The notes under the pieces are model-generated. The model saw only the letters and a list, made by a program, of their open reading frames with translations, did not search any database and was not told the DNA's origin. Shown one piece after another: positions 58,451-64,000 of a stretch of 64,000 nt of DNA. The stretch lies in NCBI GenBank assembly GCA_016808115.1, contig JAEQBH010001385.1:786001-850000 (forward strand). The letters are read 5' to 3'. Positions within the stretch are counted from its first letter, which is position 1, and each line of letters begins with the position of its first letter. Position numbers and translations under genes: made by a program. This DNA comes from Tetrastigma voinierianum. Taxonomy: Eukaryota; Streptophyta; Magnoliopsida; Vitales; Vitaceae.

Positions 58451-59829
58451 AAAAGAAAAAAAAGTAATTAATAACTTTAGAATTTTCGGATTTATACCTT
58501 CACAAAACTTGAACATAAAATTAAAAATGAGTTAGTAACGGGTTTTATAGTCTTAAATTTAATGTTAGACAATACGCCCAATTTGGGATCCAAATTTTGT
58601 CATTCAAATACACTAATTTGCAATTATCTACTAGCTGTCAATAATTTGATACACAAATCACATTCTTAAGACTTTGTTTGTTTAAATTTACATCAAACTT
58701 TTTATTTTATTTTATTTTTTCTTAACCAATTGATTTGTTTGTTTAACTTGACATATATAATATATTTGGTCACTTGTCAATGATTAGGGTAGAGAATCCA
58801 TTTATCCATGGGCAGTGGAAAAACATGGAATCCAATAAAAATACCTTTTGTAAATTCCAAATTCAAAATTGAGCATATACCAACCAACCATGTGAGAAGA
58901 AGAAGTGGGGTTGATTATGGGGATGAAATAAATTATTTTCGGGAAAGGGAAAACAAAATAATTGGCAACTGCAGGAAGCAAGTACGCATGTTTAAATTGT
59001 ATGTAGGCTGGGTAGACGACACTACCGATTAACTAACATATATGTGAAAGTATATGTCCTAAGAAAATTGTGCAATCATGGGGGGGTGGCCAGACTCCAG
59101 AATGAGATGACCCAAACCTAACTCCATTAATCATCTTTGTTGAATTCAGACATGCATTATCTTATATATCTATTGGTTCTATTCAAATGTTTACAATATT
59201 TTTCAATTTCAAACATCGTGGGGTTAAACCCCTAGCCGACCTATAATTTAAAAAACCCCACTTGACCACTCAATTCAAATCAATAATATTTAATACCCTT
59301 TTAATTAAATTAATTACAAAAGAATCTTGGATTATTAGTGATGGGGTGATGTTGAGTTACTAAGAAAAGTCCAGTCAGGTTGGTGATTTGTTTTGTTTTC
59401 TAGGTAAGAAAGCAGTAAAAGAAGAAGAAGAAGAAGAATAAGGTAGGTAGGTAGATAGATGCTAGCTAGGGTTGAAAAGGTCGCAATCAAAGTGAAGAAG
59501 AAGCCACCCACAAATCCATAATCCGTAATATATAGTTGTTAGTCCCTTAGTCTATACTATAGGTAAGGTTTGGAAATTATTCTGAGAAGAAAACGGTTTG
59601 ATTGGGCGTCGCCTATATACTCCATATGGACAAAGAAAACTGAGTTACAAAGGGAAAGGGACGATGAACGATCTTGTCCAGCTTTTAAAAACAAAGGAAT
59701 TGGTAATGGTGGAGCCTATGACAATTACAAAGGAAATTGCAATGCCTAATCCATCTCTCTCTCTCTCTCTCTCTTTTCTGACAGCGATACCTCCCGCCAA
59801 AACACACACCTACTTCAAAAGTCTCCACC

Positions 59830-59868
<39 letters not shown>

Positions 59869-61141
59869 GGGAAAAACTTATATTATATTGTCTCCATTAT
59901 AAGTTATAATTTATTTGAAAATTAGGAAGAAAAAACCTAAAACTAAGGCTAAGTTTTTTTATTTAAAAAATATTTGATAAAGGAATTTTAACAAACATTA
60001 ATACGATCTCACTAATACGCATATTTATACTTTCAGATTTAAGATTTATTTAAATTATACTTAAGATTTGTTAGATCATTTATCAATATTTTTTAAATTA
60101 AGAGACTTGACCTTAGTTTCAAGTCTTTTTATTCATAATTTTTTAAATAAATTAAAATGAAGACTCCATAACATAGTTTTCACTATATTATATGTATGGC
60201 TAATGCCTAATCCTAGTTGTACTAGAATGATTGATTTGTAGGTATATTTTATTCATATATGATAAGTTATAGGTAGGGAATGTGTATAGATATAGTTTAA
60301 AAGATAGGATGGGAGAAAGACATGGCTTTTGGGAAGGGAATCTACAAGAGTCAAGTAAAGGGGGAAGTAGGGAGAAAATGGTGGGCATAAACACTCAAAA
60401 CAGGAGGATTGGGGAAGATGGAAGCTGGGTCGGTGATTGTTGTCCCACAAGCAGCCATCAAACACCCAAAATGACCATGAAAAAGGCCGACCCCCATGGA
60501 ACCCTATGCAAAAGCTACCCCTTGTTTAATGTTTACCATTTATTTTCTTTTATACCTTTTTTTTCTTCTTTTTCTTTGGCCCCCAAAATCAAAGAAAGCA
60601 GCTCCTATATGACTAGGAAAGGGCCTTATTTTCAAAAGAAAAAGGCCTTCCCATTTCCCTCCTCTTCTTCAATATTGTCCTACTACTACTAGCATTACTA
60701 CTACTACTACAACTACCCTAAGCTCCCATTATGGTTTAATTTTGTCATTTATTCCACTTTTTTAGATTGAGGATGGATGAGTAATATTAGGGGTGCACTC
60801 CCTTGTCTGGGCTCTCTCGTCGGCTAAGCCCCTTTGTCTAACTTTAGGGCCAAAGTGGATTGGAGTGGAGTGGGTAACTGACAAATGTGCATGTGATGGT
60901 GTGGTTGGACCCACTCAATTTCTTTTGAAGTTTTACCCCCAAAGGGGTCCGATTTGGTTACATGATTTCAAACCATGCAATCCCGGAGCCAATTCCATTC
61001 ATCATGACTTCAATATTGTCATCACATTCTGGATTTTGTACCCATCTACTATCTGAATCCAACCCCCCCTTCCCTCCCTCTCTCTCCATGTACCTTAACA
61101 ATATCAGTTAAACGGCACACGAGAGACAGAGAGCATCAAGA
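58451..61141. other. Intergenic DNA with simple repeats, no gene recognised
   Basis: It contains GAA repeats (59,418-59,440), 'aggtaggtaggtagatagat' (59,440-59,460), a CT run (59,755-59,774), and (TA)n at 59,831-59,865. Frames of up to 136 codons (60,282-60,692) are not protein-like. Confidence 0.5.
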
Positions 61142-61213
61142 AGAGCTGCTGCCTATTCATGGTTTTGAACACAATCAAAAGGGTGGGCAGGCAGGCAGGC
61201 AGGCAGCAGCTCT
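61142..61213. repeat. 13-bp perfect inverted repeat with 46-base loop and GGCA repeat
   Basis: AGAGCTGCTGCCT at 61,142-61,154 pairs perfectly with AGGCAGCAGCTCT at 61,201-61,213. The loop side of the second arm is a (GGCA)n run (61,187-61,204). It matches no conserved plant microRNA that I can recall. Confidence 0.75.
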
Positions 61214-63406
61214 AAGGGTCCCTTCCAAAGTGAACTCATGAACCCCTTTAATCCCAACCCCTATATGGCCACCCTAATGCAGGCCTTCACCTTTCAAGGA
61301 ATAATTTGACTGGTCTACCTCTCTGCTGCCAGTTGCCACTCCCCCATTATTATCCAAATTAACAAAATAAATAAATAAATAAATAAAGGTTAGAAAAAAA
61401 AAAAAGTGTATCAAGTATCAACCCCATCATAAGTATGATAAGTTTTCCCCACCTCTTTCCTTTCTTTCTCTTTCCTTTTTGCCTTTAAAATAATTCAATT
61501 TCTGATTACTTTTATTATGATGTTTTACATTATAAATAAATAAAGCTTGTTTTATAAAAAAAAAATCTTTAAGACTTAACTCAAGTAATAAAGAATTGAG
61601 ATTAACAAACGAGAAAATCCATAATGAAATCCTTATAAAAATAAAATACTGGAATGAATACATAGAAGGACTATCATCGAATATTTATATGAACAAAATA
61701 ATACCTATAAAGAAATCTAAAAGTAGTGAAACGGGATGGAAATGAAAGCATGAAGAATCAAAACCAAACATTTTGAGTTAATAAGTGATGATTAAGAATT
61801 GAGAGGGGAGAAAGGAAGTGGAGGAGTGAGGCCCAAGTTCCCAAAGAGATTGATAAGGTGTGGGGTGGCTGACGTGTCTTTTGATGAACTTTCATAATGT
61901 ATAACCGCGGCCAACCAATCAATTAGAGGTCGCCATGTGTCTCCGCTCCCCTTGGCTTTGTGTCTATTTTATCAAAAAAAAAAAAAAAACGTGGGCCTTC
62001 TTCCATGGGCCTCTCTCTCTCATTCTATACAAAAAGGAAAATGGAGAACTATCATTACTCATAGCTACAAAATATTCAATGACCTTATCATAACTTCTCT
62101 CTTTTTTGGTCTCTTAGGCCACCCCCCCAATTTATTTCTCTTAATCTTTTATTTAATAGTTTACATAATATTTCCTTAAATTAAATTCCCTTCTTTTTTT
62201 TTTTCATTTTTTACGTCACTCTTACGTATTATTTATTATCATTAATTCCCACAAAATTGATCAAACTTGAAGTTTTTCTAATGAACTTTACAACAGAGAT
62301 CTCTCTATACATGCACGCACGTGTTTGCCAGATATGTCTCTCAGGAAGCAATTGATAAGAGTTTTTTTTTTTCTTTTTCCATTTTAAAATATATGAGAAG
62401 TAGAATGTGTTTGGCTGAGCAGGTTGTGTCCTCTGTAATTCAAATACACCTCATACTCTCTTTTTATTAATGGAAAGTTTGTTTTATGAAAAATGTGGCT
62501 AGCTTCTCTCCTCCCCTCGGGTCCATAAAAAATCTTTAGAGCCATATTTTAAAGAAAAGACAAAGAAAAAGAAAAAGAGAGGTGGGAGAGGAGAAATGAA
62601 AGAAAAGTAAAAGAGAAAAATGACAAAAGGAATAAAAAAGAAAAAAAAAATTTCTAGAACAGATTATCTTTAATGGCCGATATGAGGGTACTAATGTGTA
62701 TCATTACCCTAAGTTTAATATGATTAGGGAGAGAAGAATATATTCAAACTTCCATTGCTAATTGCTTAATTTTGGTCTTGGTCTCTCACTGTTTTTGGGA
62801 AAGGAAAGCAATTTGTCTGGGGGGGACAACTTTTAAGGGCGAACAACCTTTTCAATAGAATACAATGCCAATGCTGTTAAATGTTTTTGGCTAAGTACAT
62901 TTTTAATTTTTTCTTGTTGTTTGTGCTCACCCTCTTCTCATATTCTAATCACAACACTGTTTGTAAAGACTTTCCTTCTAAAAGGGAGATGGAGGTAAGC
63001 GCTCCCTAATTATTTCTTTTTCACTAAATCAAGTTGGACTTTCAGAAAAGATGACAACACATCAAGGTGTCAAAAAAGATTGCACTGTTTTACCATGAAA
63101 ATAGGATTCATCCACAAAGCTTCCCAAAAGAGTACAAACCCACTTTATTCTCTTTATTCGTTTATTTATTTATTTATTTATTTTACTGTTTTTCATTCTA
63201 CTGCACATTCATACATGACAGTACTGAATTTAGTTAGGCTACTGCTACTCCACTGTATTTCTTGAAAAGGGCTTTTGAGTTGTGATGGCAAACAGAGAAT
63301 AATAAGATGATGGAGATTGATTGATCTTTACTTTTGTTTTTATTCCGATATCACTTATGATTGGGTTTTTTTTAATCTTTTTTTATTCTAAAAATAAATA
63401 AATAAA

Positions 63407-63445
<39 letters not shown>

Positions 63446-64000
63446 CTTCTATTCACTTTTACATATTATGTCATAATATAATATTATATTTTTATATGGA
63501 TTCGACTATGATTTTCCCACGTTTCCAATGACAGACACAGAAAAAAAAATCAAAGACATAAATATGTCTAAGGGGCATTGATGAAGCATAAATCAACATT
63601 GTAGCATATTGGTCAAGTAACTCATTTTTAAACAGGATTTCAAGGGGGTATTTGCCCCCATAAGCCCTACATAGGTCTACATAAGTCCGATATGTCTATC
63701 TTACATTTTTATCATTTGAATCAAAAATTTATTAGCCTCAAACTTTTTACTTTTTTGACTTGTAAATATTTTGTATAATCATATTGTAGTAGTCTTTTTT
63801 TATAAAAACTTGAGATTAGGCTCTTTTTTGTCTCCTCCTCTCACCTTTTTACCATTTAAGTCAGGTCACAAGAACTATTACACTTAAACCTCAAAAAAAA
63901 AAAGAAACGCAATTATATAGGCGATTTTAAATGTAATAAATGTGTATGTAGTAAGATTGGTTGATCCGATCCCATGTAAAAGAAACAGAGGAAAAGGTCC
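61214..64000. other. AT-rich intergenic DNA, no gene recognised
   Basis: Simple repeats only: (AAAT)n near 61,366-61,388, (TTTA)n near 63,158-63,182 and (TA)n at about 63,411-63,441. A 'ggccaaccaatcaatt' CCAAT-type site at 61,909-61,924 could be a distal promoter element of a gene beyond the window, but nothing else supports this. Confidence 0.5.

Noticed and set aside
60282..60692. 136-codon frame
   Set aside because: Low-complexity translation of intergenic DNA, no domain.
61142..61213. Known conserved microRNA precursor
   Set aside because: The arms match none of the conserved plant microRNA sequences I can recall; left as an unexplained inverted repeat.
1..64000. CRISPR arrays, bacterial operons, ribosomal RNA genes or organelle DNA insertions
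   Set aside because: None of the expected repeat patterns or conserved genes was seen; the window is plant nuclear DNA.

Overview
This is nuclear DNA from a flowering plant, most likely a eudicot. It is AT-rich, the genes carry many introns with plant-type splice sites, and the mobile elements are plant families (Athila-type Ty3/gypsy, CACTA, LINE). The two genes that can be modelled are close to known angiosperm families. The species cannot be fixed from the sequence alone. Layout: (1) 1 to about 36,050 is almost entirely nested transposable elements. One LTR family (TGTnrC...GGTGTTAyA-type ends) appears at least five times, mostly as solo LTRs. A second group of Ty3/gypsy elements uses a tRNA-Asp primer site. 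Three nested insertions can be proven by 5-bp target duplications (AGAAT, GAAGA, GTTGC) and a fourth (TGAAG) by the continuity of the LTR it interrupts. A CACTA transposon remnant lies at about 8.4-11.35 kb. (2) 36,050-37,808 is AT-rich intergenic DNA with tandem repeats and a (TA)n tract, ending in the promoter of the first gene. (3) 37,809-43,965 (+) is a complete seven-exon gene for an ER/Golgi UDP-galactose/UDP-glucose transporter of the UTR3/SLC35B1 type (332 aa). Its fourth intron carries two LINE remnants. (4) 46,592-53,453 (-) is a twelve-exon R2R3-MYB gene of the FOUR LIPS/MYB88 (MYB124) type. The two genes converge. The MYB gene has one apparent +1 frameshift in exon 10 that would remove about the last 100 residues. 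A perfectly paired three-way-junction RNA fold sits in its presumed 3' UTR. (5) 54-64 kb is AT-rich intergenic DNA with microsatellites, possible SINE remnants and one long inverted repeat; no gene was recognised there. The most unusual things seen are: the three-way-junction fold at 46,360-46,419; a degenerate full-length tRNA-Asp copy that ends in CCA and is fused to antisense retrotransposon DNA (22,954-23,028); the palindrome clusters inside several unrelated LTRs, each cluster built on a different palindrome but sharing one upstream block; and the MYB frameshift. Functionally, the transporter (nucleotide-sugar supply to the secretory pathway) and the MYB (cell-cycle exit in stomatal and other lineages) have no evident joint role. 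They are simply neighbours in a gene island next to a transposon-rich block.
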